Notes under the pieces: model-generated
The model's input: the letters and a program-made list of their open reading frames with translations, nothing else
Told to the model about the DNA's origin: nothing
Database searches by the model: none
Assembly (NCBI RefSeq): GCF_018343665.1
Contig: NZ_JAGYPM010000004.1
Coordinates: 312,343 to 376,342 of the forward strand
Reading direction: 5' to 3'
DNA length: 64,000 bases
DNA from: Cytobacillus citreus
Lineage (GTDB): Bacteria; Bacillota; Bacilli; Bacillales; Cytobacillaceae
Program-made: the position numbers and the translations under genes
In this document: one piece after another, positions 38,518 through 47,110 of the stretch
Numbering within the stretch: the stretch's first letter is position 1
Layout of the letters: each line of letters begins with the position of its first letter

Positions 38518-39573
38518 TTAGTCGGTGATAAATTTTATACATACTGGTTCTGAAACAAAGATATTTGATTGTAATAAAGTAAGTTTTCCTGACATTTCAT
38601 TCCTCAAAAATAGGACGAGATTATTTGATTTTTGATTAGATGCAACGATAAACTTTTCAGTAGGATCAAGTACAAAGTCTCTCGGCCAATGCCCTTCTGT
38701 AGAAGTATGTTCAATGAATTGAAGCTCTCCTGTTTCCGAATGAACACTAAACACAGCAATGCTGTCATGTCCGCGATTTCCTGCATAGATAAAACGCCCA
38801 TCAGAAGAAATATGAATAGCGCTACCTTGGTTGTTCTCTTTAAAGTTTTCTGGAAGAGTTGAAACAATTTGAATCTGAGTAAATTCCCCGTTGTTTGAAT
38901 CGTATTGTGACACGATAATTTCTGAGCTAAATTCAGTCATGATATATGCATATTTTCCGTTTGGGTGGAATACAAGATGTCTTGGTCCACTGCCTGGTTT
39001 GACAGAAAGGCTATTCTTTTCAGTTAACTCTCCCCGATGAACTGTATAAGTAAAAATTTTATCGATTCCCAGATCAACAGCTATTACATATTTCTCATCA
39101 GGAGTAATGCCAGCATAATGGGTATGAGCTTTTTCCTGTCTTTCGTCAGGTCCTGATCCTATATGCTCGATAACAGATGTGGGCGAATAAACAGAACCGT
39201 TATCAGTATTAAGTAAATAAGATTCTACCGTGCCCTTATGGTAATTTGCGCTAAAGAGAGTGCTGTTATCACGATGAACACTTACATGACAAGGAGGGGC
39301 ACCTTCAGAAACATTTTGGTTCAATGCTTGCAGCTCAGCGGATTCAGGATTAATTTTAAATGCAACTACCCCGCCAGATGAGCCTTCCTTTATTATTGAA
39401 TACAGAAACTGATGATCCTCACTAATAGCTAAATACGTTGGATTATCAAGCTTCGCGGCTAATTTTACCTCAGAAAGCTGCCCCTTTTCACCATCTAAAA
39501 TAAAGGAATAAATACCTTCACTTTTCTCATTTGTATATGTACCGACATATCCAATATATTTATTGTTTTTCAT
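38518..39573 (-). CDS. Lactonase family protein (6-phosphogluconolactonase-like beta-propeller)
   Basis: A 351-residue seven-bladed beta-propeller of the Pgl/YbhE (PF10282) family. KYIGYVGTYTNEKSEGIY opens the fold, and repeated blades include PCHVSVHRDNSTLFSANY, SGPRHLVFHPNGKYAYIMTE and WPRDFVLDPTEKFIVASN. The family hydrolyses 6-phosphogluconolactone in the pentose phosphate pathway (known for some members; B. subtilis YkgB). No signal peptide. GGAGG precedes the ATG. Single gene. Confidence 0.85.
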   Translation of the reverse strand: MKNNKYIGYVGTYTNEKSEGIYSFILDGEKGQLSEVKLAAKLDNPTYLAISEDHQFLYSIIKEGSSGGVVAFKINPESAELQALNQNVSEGAPPCHVSVHRDNSTLFSANYHKGTVESYLLNTDNGSVYSPTSVIEHIGSGPDERQEKAHTHYAGITPDEKYVIAVDLGIDKIFTYTVHRGELTEKNSLSVKPGSGPRHLVFHPNGKYAYIMTEFSSEIIVSQYDSNNGEFTQIQIVSTLPENFKENNQGSAIHISSDGRFIYAGNRGHDSIAVFSVHSETGELQFIEHTSTEGHWPRDFVLDPTEKFIVASNQKSNNLVLFLRNEMSGKLTLLQSNIFVSEPVCIKFITD

Positions 39574-39710
39574 TTTTTTATGACCTCCGTTTTATTCCTT
39601 AACTCTATCACAAAAATTCTAATGGCAAAATGACCTTCGTTTCTCAAAAAAGGATTATAATTAACGGAGATAGAATAATCCATACCTAAGGTCTACGAGA
39701 GGATGGTTAC

Positions 39711-40472
39711 ATGTTAGCACCAGAATATATTCTCTCCATATGGAGAAAATTTGATGATTTTCCTATGGAGACTTTAACTAAAGCTTGGTTCCACAATAAG
39801 ACAAATAGTAAAAAGCAAAGAGATGTATCCCTTATGAAGGAGCATCGAATCCAGTATAGAATTTCGGGGAATTGCTTTGACCTCGCTATTTGGCTGCTGG
39901 ATGAATTTAAGAAGGATGGGATTGAAGCTTATCCAATTGGTCATAACATCCATTCAGAAAGTGCACATGCGGCAGTCATTGCATTAGACGAACAGGGGAG
40001 ACGCTATTTATGTGACTTAGGAGATCAGTGGTTAAATCCTATATTAATTGATCAACAACGTAAAGACTTCTCAGGTGAAAAGTATAGCGGATTCTTTCCA
40101 GCTGCATTAGTTCAAGTGAATGTAGAAGGTGTTCACTTAGAGGTGAACTATCATCGACCTAATGGGAAAATTTCTAACCAAATCTATAATACAGAACCAA
40201 TAGATAAGAATTTATTCTTAAAAGCTGCTGAATTTTCACAAAATCAAATCGATCCGAGACCCCTTTTGGAAGTTAGAACACCTTATAAAAATGAAATTGC
40301 CCATTGGGAATTCTACAATTGGGAGAGCTTTTTAAGTACTACGGAAGGAATTTTTAAAGATCAGCCATTGAAAACTATTGAGGATTGGGCGGAAAGAATA
40401 AATTTGAAAACGGGATTTGATAAGCAATTTCTCATAGAGGCATTAGAATTCTACAAAAATATGTCAAGATAA
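39711..40472 (+). CDS. Uncharacterised protein with Cys-His-Asp (NAT/transglutaminase-like) arrangement
   Basis: A 253-residue cytoplasmic protein I do not recognise with certainty. Cys55 in SGNCFDLA, His86 in SAHAAVIA and Asp102 in YLCDLGDQW are spaced like the catalytic triad of arylamine N-acetyltransferases and transglutaminase-like proteases, and the strand following His also fits. The RGG-C and long C-terminal features of true NATs are not obvious. A thiol acyltransferase or cysteine hydrolase role is inferred only from the triad. GAGAGGA precedes the ATG; no operon partner. Confidence 0.55.
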   Translation: MLAPEYILSIWRKFDDFPMETLTKAWFHNKTNSKKQRDVSLMKEHRIQYRISGNCFDLAIWLLDEFKKDGIEAYPIGHNIHSESAHAAVIALDEQGRRYLCDLGDQWLNPILIDQQRKDFSGEKYSGFFPAALVQVNVEGVHLEVNYHRPNGKISNQIYNTEPIDKNLFLKAAEFSQNQIDPRPLLEVRTPYKNEIAHWEFYNWESFLSTTEGIFKDQPLKTIEDWAERINLKTGFDKQFLIEALEFYKNMSR

Positions 40473-40571
40473 AGCGAGAAATGAAATTGCATTTTTTTGT
40501 CAAATTATTGCCGGAAATGTGGATGCTTATATCATCTATGAATGAGATTTCGTTTGTTATTATTGGACAAG

Positions 40572-40612
40572 TACAAGGTTCGATCTCCTAAGTAGATGAT
40601 CGAACCTCGTAC
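40572..40612. terminator. Palindrome between convergent NAT-like and AAC(6')-like genes
   Basis: Stem AGGTTCGATC (40576-40585) with GATCGAACCT (40598-40607). There is no T run on either side, so terminator function is uncertain. Confidence 0.4.
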
Positions 40613-40622
40613 TAAAATATGG

Positions 40623-41165
40623 TTATAATTTTCTTCTATACTCTATCAGCCAGCAATCACGATACTCACCCTCATGAAGCTCATTCTTAGGGAGAAGTTT
40701 TACTTTTCTGAAGCCGCATTTTTCGTAGCATTTAAGGGCTCTTTCATTACGAACTTGCGGATCCATCACAACTAAGCCTGCGTGTTTTTCTATTATCAAA
40801 TATTCAACCATTGAATGTACTAGTATTGTTCCGATTCCTTTATTCCAATAGGCAGGTTCACCAATGAATTGATCAATCCCATAAATTACTTCTGTGTTTT
40901 TAGGATATCCATACGTTTCCCTAGTTTCATCATCCAGCTCATAATATTGGATATATCCTATATCTACGCCTTCAAATTCAATAATACAGCCATTGACATC
41001 ATCATTTGGATTATAAAATGCCGTATTTACCTTTTCTAAATCAAACGGATTATCTCTGCCTTCATAAAATTCCAGTACTCTTGGGTCGGACAGCCATTTC
41101 GCTAGTAAATAGTTGTCTTTTTTCTCCAATTTTCTTACATTTAACCTACCATTATTAAATAACAT
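40623..41165 (-). CDS. GNAT acetyltransferase, AAC(6')-like
   Basis: A 180-residue GNAT enzyme. The acetyl-CoA loop is YWNKGIGTILV, with DPQVRNERALKCYEKCGF as the following conserved helix. WLSDPRVLEFYEGRDNPF, YGIDQFIGEPAYWNKGIGT and LHEGEYRDCWLIEY closely parallel, by memory, the AAC(6')-Ie half of the bifunctional aminoglycoside-modifying enzyme. It would N6'-acetylate aminoglycosides, though a different natural substrate is possible in an environmental bacillus. GAGGTG precedes the ATG. Divergent from the phosphotransferase-like gene 101 bp away. Confidence 0.75.
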   Translation of the reverse strand: MLFNNGRLNVRKLEKKDNYLLAKWLSDPRVLEFYEGRDNPFDLEKVNTAFYNPNDDVNGCIIEFEGVDIGYIQYYELDDETRETYGYPKNTEVIYGIDQFIGEPAYWNKGIGTILVHSMVEYLIIEKHAGLVVMDPQVRNERALKCYEKCGFRKVKLLPKNELHEGEYRDCWLIEYRRKL

Positions 41166-41266
41166 TCAGAGCACCTCAAATTTAATGTTTATTAAGATTT
41201 CGTTTATTGTGATGAATTATCCTTTAAGGAAAACATTTTTCAGCTAAAAAGCAACGGAGGGATGAT

Positions 41267-42190
41267 ATGGTTTTTATAGAGCATTTGCGAGAAAGGATTC
41301 CCTTTCTTAATGCTTCAACAGATATTCATGAGATTCATAAAGGTTTTTCAAAAGACAAGAAGTATATCGTTCATTTTGAACATGGAGAAAGTTGTATTCT
41401 AAGGATAGCAGATATCGAACATTATGAGAGAAAAAAAGCAGAGTTTGAACGAATTACCGAGCTGCAAACATTTGATGTGAAGACATCGCATCCCATTGAA
41501 ATAGGCCGAGTTGATGAATTAGGGATATGCTATTATGTGCTTTCTTATATTGAGGGCGAGGATGCACGAGATTTATTGCCATCATATAGCAGCAAAGAAC
41601 AATATGAAATTGGTCTTGAGGCAGGAAAGGATTTAGCCAAAATTCATTTGGTTAAGGCATCACCGCTTTATGATCCTTGGTACGACAGGATTATGAAAAA
41701 GTATACAAATTATGTGGAGGCTTATCATTCTTGTGGAATAAAGATAGAAGGTGATAGCAAAATCATTGATTTTATAGCAAAAAATAAACGGTACTTGAAA
41801 AATCGCCCTAACTGCTTTCAGCATGATGATTTTCATATAGGTAATATTATCGTGAAGGATAAGCAATACGCGGGTGTAATCGACTTCAACAGGTTTGGTT
41901 GGGGGGACCCCATTCATGACTTTCTTAAAATAGGCTTATTCAGTAAAGAGGTCAGCATTCCTTTTTCAAATGGTCAGGTTATCGGCTACTTTGATAACAA
42001 TATACCTGAAGAGTTTTGGAGTCTGTATTCAATCTATTTGGGAATGAATGTCTTTTCATCTGTTGTCTGGACTAAAAAAGTTGTCCCTGAAAAGCTGGAT
42101 GAAATGATCGATCGCTTATATTGCATTTTGGAAGATCATAAATACTTTGAAAATATTAAGCCTTCTTGGTATAAAGAGGAAACCTATTAA
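41267..42190 (+). CDS. Aminoglycoside phosphotransferase (APH) family protein
   Basis: A 307-residue protein-kinase-like enzyme. HDDFHIGN at 186-193 is the catalytic loop (HxDxxxxN) and VIDFNRFGWGDPIHD (~204-218) the metal-binding and following motif. The N-terminal lobe carries CILRIADIEHYERK, with a Lys pair for ATP. Substrates of this family include aminoglycosides, macrolides and small metabolites. Divergent with the AAC(6')-like gene and sharing its short promoter region. GGAGGG precedes ATG 41267. Confidence 0.75.
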   Translation: MVFIEHLRERIPFLNASTDIHEIHKGFSKDKKYIVHFEHGESCILRIADIEHYERKKAEFERITELQTFDVKTSHPIEIGRVDELGICYYVLSYIEGEDARDLLPSYSSKEQYEIGLEAGKDLAKIHLVKASPLYDPWYDRIMKKYTNYVEAYHSCGIKIEGDSKIIDFIAKNKRYLKNRPNCFQHDDFHIGNIIVKDKQYAGVIDFNRFGWGDPIHDFLKIGLFSKEVSIPFSNGQVIGYFDNNIPEEFWSLYSIYLGMNVFSSVVWTKKVVPEKLDEMIDRLYCILEDHKYFENIKPSWYKEETY

Positions 42191-42226
42191 AATATTTATA
42201 TTAGATCGAAGAAAGGATAGATCACA

Positions 42227-42718
42227 CTGAAAAGTAGCATATATGTTAATTGGGGAGGGCAAAGTGTAAAGCTTACATGGTGCCCGAGGAAAATAATTTT
42301 GGATACGAGCTTAGTAACAAGCGTCCACGGCTATTGTTTTCACAAAGGCAAGATTCTATTAGTCCATGTGAAAGGTAGAGGATTTAATAATCCTGGTGGA
42401 CATATTGAAATAGGAGAAACACCTGAAGAGGCTTTTCACAGAGAAGCACTTGAGGAAGGCTATGTTGAAGGGAAAATAAGCTATTTAGGAGCCATTGAAG
42501 TAAGCCATGAAGAAAACCTATTATTTGATCCAAATGGGAAATATCCAAAAATAGGTTATCAGCTCTACTATAGGATGGACATTGAAAAATGCCTCCCATT
42601 TGAGCGTGAAAATGAAACAATATCCCGTATTTGGGTGGAACCAGAAGAAATTCCCTACATAATAGATGATCATCGGCTTTCAGTAATCATTCTTGAGGAA
42701 GCTATAATGAAAGATTAA
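42227..42718 (+). CDS. NUDIX hydrolase, apparently starting at CTG
   Basis: The NUDIX box GGHIEIGETPEEAFHREALEEG is clear; its usual final Gly is Tyr. From TTG 42299 the protein has 139 residues, with CGAGGA upstream. However, the frame stays open to a stop at 42218 and encodes KSSIYVNWGGQSVKLTW, which resembles the N-terminus I remember for longer members of this group. CTG 42227 has GAAAGGA nine bases upstream and would give 163 residues. It hydrolyses a nucleoside-diphosphate-linked compound; exact substrate unknown. Alone after the APH-like gene. Confidence 0.7.
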   Translation: MKSSIYVNWGGQSVKLTWCPRKIILDTSLVTSVHGYCFHKGKILLVHVKGRGFNNPGGHIEIGETPEEAFHREALEEGYVEGKISYLGAIEVSHEENLLFDPNGKYPKIGYQLYYRMDIEKCLPFERENETISRIWVEPEEIPYIIDDHRLSVIILEEAIMKD

Positions 42719-42759
42719 ATAATGAAGCCCATGTGTATGCGTGCCCATTTCTATTTTTG

Positions 42760-43094
42760 GATCACGGTAACGAAAGGTCTTTCAATGAGCCCGATAAGTT
42801 TAAAATATCAAGTTAACGGTAACATAGAGGCTATCAATTAGCCCGATAAGATTCAAATTTCAAGATCACGGTAACAAAGAGACTATCAATGAGCCCGATA
42901 AGATTCAAATTTCAAGATCACGGTAACATAGAGGCTATCAATGAGCCCGATAAGATTCAAATTTCAAGAACACAGTAACATAGAGGCTATCAATGAGCCC
43001 AATAAGATTCAAATTTCAAGATTACGGTAACAAAGAAGCAATCAATGAGCCCGATAAGTTTAAAATATCAGGTTCACGGTAACAAAGAGGCATT
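42760..43094 (+). repeat. Tandem array of six 52-bp units
   Basis: CGGTAAC (or CAGTAAC) recurs at 42765, 42817, 42869, 42921, 42973, 43025 and 43077, exactly 52 bp apart. Each full unit continues with ATCAATGAGCCCGATAAG and TTCAAATTTCAAGATCA-type sequence; outer units are more diverged. No frame is conserved as protein, and there are no unique spacers. The rest of the 42719-43190 gap is unremarkable. Confidence 0.9.
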
Positions 43095-43190
43095 CACTGT
43101 TCCCGTTATGCTTCTAATTACAGCACAAGAGGTATTTTAAATATATAAAGTATAACTTTTTTCGAGTATGAGATTGACCTAATTATGCTG

Positions 43191-43778
43191 CTAATCGCTC
43201 ACATATTCCTTCACTTCAACGGCATATAGACTATTAGGCAAATACAAAATTTCTAGCTGCTTCCCTCTTAAATTCGATTCAAAAAAGCCTTCGTGTATCT
43301 GGAGATTGTGAGCATCAATCGTTTTGTTTTTAAAGACTAATTCAAATACATAGGCAGGGCCGGTATCTGGGTCATCGTATTCTACTTGATCTGGTATACC
43401 TACGATTCTTTCAAATCTTTGATTCTCGTAAGCTTCCTTATCTTTATGTAGCAACATAGAGGTATTGATAAAATGAACTCCGGCACTCAAAAATATAATG
43501 GTAAAAAAGAGAGAAGCGATAATACCAAAAATGTTTCGAGTTGAGGTGACAATTAACAAAAACACGGCGGCAAAGCAAAATGAAATGCAAGTGCCACAAT
43601 ATGTATTAATCATTTCATGTAAAATGAATTGCTCCTTGACCAACATAGAAGCAAGCCATAATAATATTGCGAGGACAAAAAATACTGCACATAATGCAAC
43701 TAAAATAATAAAGAAACGCTCTTGAATCTGTTTGAATTTCCCTTGTTCAGGCTTATTCTGTAATTTTTTCTTTTTCAT
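43191..43778 (-). CDS. Hypothetical membrane protein
   Basis: A 195-residue protein with a lysine-rich N-terminus, four TM helices within residues ~22-108, and a soluble C-terminal domain of ~85 residues (TGPAYVFELVFKNKTIDAHN, then LEILYLPNSLYAVEVK). The tail has the look of a DUF3592-like extracytoplasmic beta domain. I cannot assign a function. AAGGAGAGG precedes the ATG. It lies between the 52-bp repeat array and the MFS pump gene, on the same strand as the latter. Confidence 0.6.
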   Translation of the reverse strand: MKKKKLQNKPEQGKFKQIQERFFIILVALCAVFFVLAILLWLASMLVKEQFILHEMINTYCGTCISFCFAAVFLLIVTSTRNIFGIIASLFFTIIFLSAGVHFINTSMLLHKDKEAYENQRFERIVGIPDQVEYDDPDTGPAYVFELVFKNKTIDAHNLQIHEGFFESNLRGKQLEILYLPNSLYAVEVKEYVSD

Positions 43779-43876
43779 TGTCCTCTCCTTTCATTCCTTC
43801 ACTCTTATACACCTTCTCTAAATACGTTTAAAAGTCAAAAAAAGTTTTAATTATCTATCAATTGATTACCTATTAT

Positions 43877-43926
43877 AAAAAAGCTGTCCCATGGATGAAT
43901 ATCCCAACCAAAGGACAGCTTTTTTT
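43877..43926 (-). terminator. Intrinsic terminator after the MFS gene
   Basis: A 13-bp perfect stem AAAAAAGCTGTCC (43877-43889) with complement 43913-43925; T run on the minus strand. Confidence 0.85.
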
Positions 43927-45139
43927 ATACCGATTCTCTAGCTAATTTTGTTTTCGGATAACGGTTCATCGCGACTAATAATATGACGCCGCTGATGATA
44001 AGGAGAATACTTGTCGTGACAAAAACGGCAGAGAAGCCAAAATACCCAGATATGAGTCCTCCCATCATCGGCCCAATAATATTCCCGAAGAACCGCAGGC
44101 TCGTGTTATAGCCTAAGACTTCTCCTTGCATGGCAATCGGAGCCTCTTGCCTGATATAGGCGATTCGAACAGGGATGATTCCGCCAATTGTTACACCCAG
44201 AGTAAATCGAATGAATACAAGCTGCCAATAATTCGTAACAAATCCACCGGGCAAGTAGAATATTCCAGCAAGAAATAACAAAATGACAAGGACTTTGATA
44301 TAGCCATATCGATCGGCTATATTTCCCCATTTTCTAGCCATTATTAAGTTTCCAATGCCTGCTGCTGAGAAGGCGATTCCTGCAAAGAACGCTAGATTTT
44401 CAGGGCCATGCAGCTCGCTCACATATAAGGATAATATCGGTTGGATGCTGAAATGTGCCATCTGAATTAATGCAGATATAAGCAGTACTGTTAACAATAC
44501 AGGGTTTTTTACAATATGAAGGATGACTTCTTTGCTCGTGTAATTAGCATTTATGTCCTTCTTGCTTTGTAAAATGATCTCTTTAGTTAAAATGACAAGC
44601 ATTGCGGAAATGAATATTGAAATTGAAGTCCATTTAAATGTATTTGCATAACCAAATACATCTGCTAAAACACCGCCAAGCAAGGGGCCCATTAATGAGC
44701 CAGTGATACTTCCTGTTTGCAAAGACCCCATAACCTTACCTGCAATTTCTTTAGGTGTCTGTGTTGAAATAAAAGCCTGTGACATAGATATAAAGCCAGT
44801 AAATATGCCCATAAATAACCTAAGTATAAAAAGCTGCCAAACAGAAGTGCAATAACCCATTAGAAAAATGGAAATTCCCATCCCAATTCCTGAGGCAATG
44901 AGAATTTTTTTTCTCCCATATAAATCCCCGATTCTTCCCCATATGGGGGAAAACAAAAAGGCTGTCACAAAGGTTATGGCAAAGATCCAACCTGACCAAT
45001 GTTGAACATAGGTTGCTGAAAAATCGCCAAATGTTTCAATATACAATGAAATAAACGGCAAGACCATTGTCATGCTGCCAGCTACAAAGAAATTAGCGAA
45101 CCACATGATGACTAAATTGCGCTTCAAATCAGGATTCAT
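43925..45139 (-). CDS. MFS multidrug transporter (DHA1 type)
   Basis: A 404-residue 12-TM transporter. Motif A, GRIGDLYGRKKILI, follows TM2 (~residues 68-81). LRLFMGIFTGFISMSQAF is the motif B/C region and TGSLMGPLLGGVLAD the antiporter motif C, all pointing to a proton-coupled drug exporter of the NorA/MdtG group. Ribosome binding site before the ATG is weak (GAAGG close by). A CodY-box-like sequence lies 58 bp upstream. Single-gene transcript. Confidence 0.85.
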   Translation of the reverse strand: MNPDLKRNLVIMWFANFFVAGSMTMVLPFISLYIETFGDFSATYVQHWSGWIFAITFVTAFLFSPIWGRIGDLYGRKKILIASGIGMGISIFLMGYCTSVWQLFILRLFMGIFTGFISMSQAFISTQTPKEIAGKVMGSLQTGSITGSLMGPLLGGVLADVFGYANTFKWTSISIFISAMLVILTKEIILQSKKDINANYTSKEVILHIVKNPVLLTVLLISALIQMAHFSIQPILSLYVSELHGPENLAFFAGIAFSAAGIGNLIMARKWGNIADRYGYIKVLVILLFLAGIFYLPGGFVTNYWQLVFIRFTLGVTIGGIIPVRIAYIRQEAPIAMQGEVLGYNTSLRFFGNIIGPMMGGLISGYFGFSAVFVTTSILLIISGVILLVAMNRYPKTKLARESV

Positions 45140-45196
45140 CCTTCATTAACACTTCTTTCTAGTCAATTATTTCGTTTCTCTAAATATATTATAACG

Positions 45197-45211
45197 AAAT
45201 TTCCGAAAATT
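45197..45211. promoter_or_regulatory. Candidate CodY box
   Basis: AAATTTCCGAAAATT matches AATTTTCWGAAAATT at 13 of 15 positions. It lies 58 bp upstream of the MFS gene and 245 bp upstream of the first AGCS gene. The remaining 45140-45454 gap is AT-rich without a gene. Confidence 0.4.
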
Positions 45212-45454
45212 TGAAGAGTTATACGTTTTATCGAAAATGGAGGATAGAAACATAGCAAAAAAAATAAAAAAGTATTGTATTATAACAGTTTTTATTTTAT
45301 AATTTCTTTACTATAACAGAATAATTTTTTATTAGGAATATAGGATTATTGACAATTGTAAACTTGAAAAAATAATGATTGTTTTATTTTTACGGTTGTT
45401 TTATAATTCTTAATAGATAAAAGATTCAGAATATACAAAAGAGGGGGCAGGCAT

Positions 45455-46906
45455 TTGGAGGATTTTGTTAAATGGTTGAATGATATTTTATGGAGTGCAC
45501 CAGTCATTTACATCTGTCTAGGTGTAGGATTATTATTCTCAATCTTTACTAGGTTTCTGCAGGTTAGACATATTAAAGACATGATCATGCTCATGTTTAA
45601 AGGAAAAAGTTCTGAAGCGGGCGTTTCTTCTTTCCAGGCCTTATCTATTGCTCTTTCTGGCCGCGTAGGAACTGGGAATATTGCGGGCACTGCTACTGCT
45701 ATCGCAATGGGAGGACCAGGGGCGGTATTCTGGATGTGGGCTATGGCCTTCATCGGTGCAGCAACTGCTTATGTAGAGTCGACATTAGCGCAAATTTACA
45801 AAGTAAAGAAAGATGGTCAATATCGTGGGGGCCCTGCATTCTATATTGAAAAAGGTATGGGTGTTAAATGGTTTGCCGTTCTATTCGCTATTTCTGCCAT
45901 TCTGGCATTGTCTTTTTTAATGCCAGGTATTCAATCAAATTCAATTGCAGCAGGAATGGAGAATGCATTTAATATTCCAACCTGGATCACTGGTTTATTT
46001 ATCATAGCATTATTAGGATTTATTATTTTTGGTGGAGTAAAACGTATTGCTAATGTTGCGCAATTAGTAGTTCCATTTATGGCAATTGGATATATTCTTG
46101 TAGCACTTATTATTATGGTCTTAAATATTGGCGAAGTAGGCAGTGTTTTCGCCCTTATTTTCAAAAGTGCCTTTGGTGCAGAATCAATGTTTGGTGGTCT
46201 TGTTGGTAGTGCAATTGCCTGGGGAGTAAAGCGTGGAATCTACTCAAATGAAGCAGGACAAGGTACAGGTCCTCATGCTGCAGCAGCCGCCGAAGTATCC
46301 CACCCTGCTAAACAAGGTTTAGTGCAAGCGTTTTCAGTTTATGTTGATACATTATTAGTTTGTTCAGCAACAGCATTTATGATTCTATTTACAGGAACGT
46401 TTAATACAGTCGGTCCCGATGGAGAGACGATGATCGTAAATCAGCTTCCTGGTGTTGAGGCTGGTCCTGGGTATACACAGGCAGCTGTTGAAACAGCTCT
46501 CCCTGGCTTTGGAGCTGGATTCGTTGCAATTTCTCTATTCTTCTTTGCCTTTACGACAATAATGGCATACTATTATATGTCAGAAACGAACGTTACTTAC
46601 TTGTTTAAAAATGCAAAATGGCCAACGTTTATTTTGAAAATTGTCCTGTTAGTTTCAACTTTCTACGGTGCTGTTAGAACAGCAGATCTTGCATGGGCAT
46701 TTGGGGATGCGGGATTAGGGATAATGGTTTGGTTGAATATGATTGCCATAGTCATTCTAGCAAAACCAGCATTAGTCGCCTTAAAGGATTATGAACAACA
46801 GAAGAAACAAGGTCTCGACCCTGTGTTTAACTCAACAAAGCTTGGCATTAAAAATGCCGACTATTGGGAAAACGGGTATCAAGAGGAAAAAGAGAAAGTA
46901 TCATAA
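45455..46906 (+). CDS. AGCS family Na+/alanine (amino acid) symporter
   Basis: A 483-residue membrane protein with ~10-11 TM segments. The AGCS signatures are present: SIALSGRVGTGNIAGTATAI near 64-83 and GVKRGIYSNEAGQGTGPHAA near 265-284. These proteins couple uptake of alanine, glycine or glutamine to sodium. The start is TTG with AGAGGGGG upstream. A second family member follows 204 bp on, with a terminator between. Resembles B. subtilis AlsT/YrbD-type carriers; the exact substrate is not certain. Confidence 0.9.
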   Translation: MEDFVKWLNDILWSAPVIYICLGVGLLFSIFTRFLQVRHIKDMIMLMFKGKSSEAGVSSFQALSIALSGRVGTGNIAGTATAIAMGGPGAVFWMWAMAFIGAATAYVESTLAQIYKVKKDGQYRGGPAFYIEKGMGVKWFAVLFAISAILALSFLMPGIQSNSIAAGMENAFNIPTWITGLFIIALLGFIIFGGVKRIANVAQLVVPFMAIGYILVALIIMVLNIGEVGSVFALIFKSAFGAESMFGGLVGSAIAWGVKRGIYSNEAGQGTGPHAAAAAEVSHPAKQGLVQAFSVYVDTLLVCSATAFMILFTGTFNTVGPDGETMIVNQLPGVEAGPGYTQAAVETALPGFGAGFVAISLFFFAFTTIMAYYYMSETNVTYLFKNAKWPTFILKIVLLVSTFYGAVRTADLAWAFGDAGLGIMVWLNMIAIVILAKPALVALKDYEQQKKQGLDPVFNSTKLGIKNADYWENGYQEEKEKVS

Positions 46907-46913
46907 TAAATAG

Positions 46914-46948
46914 AAGAGATGCTTTAGCATATGCTTAGCATCTCTTTT
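46914..46948 (+). terminator. Intrinsic terminator between the two AGCS genes
   Basis: Stem AAGAGATGCT (46914-46923) with AGCATCTCTT (46937-46946), then TT. Confidence 0.8.
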
Positions 46949-47110
46949 CATTACCGGTCCTCAAAATGAAATATATTGTGATAATTTTTAGAATAAAATA
47001 TAATTATCATAAAATAAAAAATATTCAAATGCAAAAAGGGGGATTCTACATCGGGAAATAGTTGATCATCAAGTGCTTGAATAAAACTAACATAAAAAAG
47101 GAGTAACAGT

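Noticed and set aside
42760-43094. CRISPR array
   Set aside because: Units are contiguous 52-bp repeats without unique spacers, and no cas genes are near.
46982-47000. CodY-like sequence upstream of the second AGCS gene (AATTTTTAGAATAAA)
   Set aside because: Only 11 of 15 positions match in very AT-rich DNA.
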